Source of the DNA: Burkholderia puraquae
GTDB lineage: Bacteria > Pseudomonadota > Gammaproteobacteria > Burkholderiales > Burkholderiaceae
Length of the DNA stretch: 64,000 bases
Assembly: GCF_002099195.1 (NCBI RefSeq)
Contig: NZ_NBYX01000026.1
Coordinates: forward strand, 23,378-87,377
Direction: 5' to 3'
Positions 62,510 to 64,000 of this stretch are shown here, in pieces; the stretch's first letter is position 1; the number at the start of each line of letters is the position of its first letter. Made by a program: the position numbers and the translations under genes. The notes beneath the pieces were generated by a model that was not told where the DNA came from, did not search any database, and was given only the letters and a program-made list of their open reading frames with translations.

Positions 62510-63580
62510 TCAGAACACGTGGTGGATGCCGGCATTGACACCGACCGTCGTGCCCGGCAATCCGAACAACGCGCCGCCCGTGATGCCGAGGCCCGTGTTC
62601 ATCGCGCCGTGGTTGTTGACGACGCCGACCTGCGCATACAGGCCGGTTCGCTTCGACAGGCTGTAATCGGCGCCGATCGCGGCAAGCAGCGAATGATTGT
62701 GCGAATCGTTGCGGTCGGTCGTGTACCACGCGCCGGTGTTCAGGTCGAGCGCCGGCGTGACGCGATAGTCGAGACCGGCGCTATACACGTTGTTGCTGAA
62801 CGAGCCGGCGACCTTGTAGCTCGTGAACGACGCCTTGCCGGTCACGGGCCCGAACGTGTACGCGGTACCGATCGTGCGGCCGACGAACGCGACCGTGCTC
62901 GGAACCGGCGTCGGCGACGTGCCGCCGTTGCCGTCGTAGAGCGCCGCGTTGAGCATGAATGCACCGTTCGTATAGGTGAGGCTGCCGGAATACTGGCGTC
63001 CCGCCTGGAAATCCCCGGCCTTTCCGCCGAATCCGAACATCGCGCTGCCCGTCAGCCCGGCGATCGTCGGGCTCGTGTACGAAATCGCGTTCGGGTTGAA
63101 GAGGCCCGTGACGAGCACGTTGTCGACGTACGGGATCAGCGCGGCGCCGAAGTGCGAGATATTGCGGGGATCCGATCCGAGCACCGCGAGCACGAACGGC
63201 GAGAATTGCAGGCCGACCTTCGTCTCGCCGAATCCGCCGTCGATTCCGACCCACGCCTGGCGGCCGAAGAAGTTGCCGTTCGAATGGCCGAACGCGCCGT
63301 CCGTGATGTTGAAGCCGCTTTCCAGCTTGAATCTCGCATGCAGCCCGCCACCGAGATCTTCGCTACCCGTCATGCCGAAGTTGGTCGGCGTCATGCCGGT
63401 GTCGGTCAGCGCGAACTGGCGTCCGGCGTTGCCGCCGGTTGCCGAGTCGAGCGATCGGTTCGTGTAGAGCAATGCTGCGTCGAGGTCACCGTACAGCGTG
63501 ATGCTGCTCTGGGCGAAGCTGCTCGTGCTTGCCGCTGCGCCGAGCAATGCCGCGCACATCATCCGTATCCTTCCTTTCAT
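62510..63580 (-). CDS. Outer-membrane porin (Burkholderia trimeric type)
   Basis: 356 residues. Signal peptide about 1-23 (STSSFA-QS), then the first strand SSITLYGDLDAALLYTNRS, loops GFGETKVGLQFSPF, and a C-terminal strand ending with Phe (GVNAGIHHVF), required for BAM-dependent assembly. It is a 16-strand general porin letting small hydrophilic solutes through the outer membrane. An A/T-rich stretch at about 63600-63630 is the likely promoter. Confidence 0.92.
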   Translation of the reverse strand: MKGRIRMMCAALLGAAASTSSFAQSSITLYGDLDAALLYTNRSLDSATGGNAGRQFALTDTGMTPTNFGMTGSEDLGGGLHARFKLESGFNITDGAFGHSNGNFFGRQAWVGIDGGFGETKVGLQFSPFVLAVLGSDPRNISHFGAALIPYVDNVLVTGLFNPNAISYTSPTIAGLTGSAMFGFGGKAGDFQAGRQYSGSLTYTNGAFMLNAALYDGNGGTSPTPVPSTVAFVGRTIGTAYTFGPVTGKASFTSYKVAGSFSNNVYSAGLDYRVTPALDLNTGAWYTTDRNDSHNHSLLAAIGADYSLSKRTGLYAQVGVVNNHGAMNTGLGITGGALFGLPGTTVGVNAGIHHVF

Positions 63581-63742
63581 CGCCTGTCTCCGTTTTGTTG
63601 AGTGTTTTAATACGTATGACTAATTAAAAATGCGGCGGCAGGCTCGATGCGAGCCGCCGGCATGCCGTGCTGTCGGGGAACGCACGGCGATGCTTGTTGC
63701 GGGCCGGATACGGCCGCGCGCCGGCGCTGCGGCGAAGCGGAG

Positions 63743-63760
63743 CGCCCGCCGTGGCGGGCG
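63743..63760. terminator. Hairpin downstream of acs
   Basis: CGCCCGCC pairs with GGCGGGCG almost without a loop, a few bases after the acs stop codon at 63764. A terminator is plausible; no T-run follows. Confidence 0.4.
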
Positions 63761-63763
63761 GTG

Positions 63764-64000
<237 letters not shown>

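Overview
The window is GC-rich chromosomal DNA from a Gram-negative betaproteobacterium, almost certainly a Burkholderia, probably of the cepacia complex. The support is in the gene content: a Burkholderia-type trimeric porin, paired DUF4148 proteins, the hopanoid genes hpnI and hpnL, remnants of an IS5-family (IS903-like) element of a Burkholderia type, and a complete soxBDAG operon. The mix of catabolic, transport and regulatory genes, with no ribosomal or tRNA genes seen, suggests a secondary replicon, but that is inference.

Left to right: a DUF2339 membrane protein cut by the window edge (1-1957, minus); a choline importer choV-choW-choX with a DJ-1/AraC regulator between permease and binding protein (2573-6782, plus); an accessory island with visibly lower GC (about 6.9-11.3 kb) holding a TPR/GT9-type glycosyltransferase-like gene, a metallopeptidase M29/NicX-like gene, a 42-residue peptide gene, a beta-trefoil lectin-like gene and two broken IS5-family copies; a PACE efflux pump with a divergent LysR regulator; a BNR-repeat protein with a MoaD/ThiS-like protein; an ASCH protein; an aspartyl/asparaginyl hydroxylase-like protein; two DUF4148 proteins; cytochrome b561; a QseBC-like two-component system; and hpnI-hpnL.

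From 22.7 to 29.7 kb there is a leftward tetronate (erythronate/threonate) catabolic operon: GntR regulator, ltnD, otnK, otnC, MFS transporter, otnI, denD. From 29.9 to 38.2 kb a second DJ-1/AraC regulator faces a rightward operon sdaA-soxB-soxD-soxA-soxG plus a FolB-like gene. This operon oxidises sarcosine (the end of choline/betaine demethylation) to glycine and methylene-tetrahydrofolate, and deaminates serine to pyruvate. Together with choVWX and a yehZYXW-type osmoprotectant importer at 42-45.8 kb, the window is strongly geared to quaternary-amine uptake and breakdown.

The right part has an ene-reductase with a divergent LysR gene, a lysozyme-inhibitor-like protein next to a lytic transglycosylase, a D-2-hydroxyacid dehydrogenase, a NUDIX hydrolase, a CocE/NonD-type secreted hydrolase, a 270-residue protein of unknown family, a stand-alone LolC/E-like permease, a 2000-residue alpha-2-macroglobulin paired with penicillin-binding protein 1C, a membrane-free chemoreceptor, a porin, and the C-terminus of acetyl-CoA synthetase at the edge.

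The best candidate for an undescribed system is the peptide gene at 9508-9636 with the M29/NicX-like enzyme and the TPR/GT9 protein downstream on the same strand. It looks like a small ribosomal-peptide modification locus. This rests on gene arrangement, an excellent ribosome binding site, and retained metal-ligand residues in the enzyme. No homologue search could be run.
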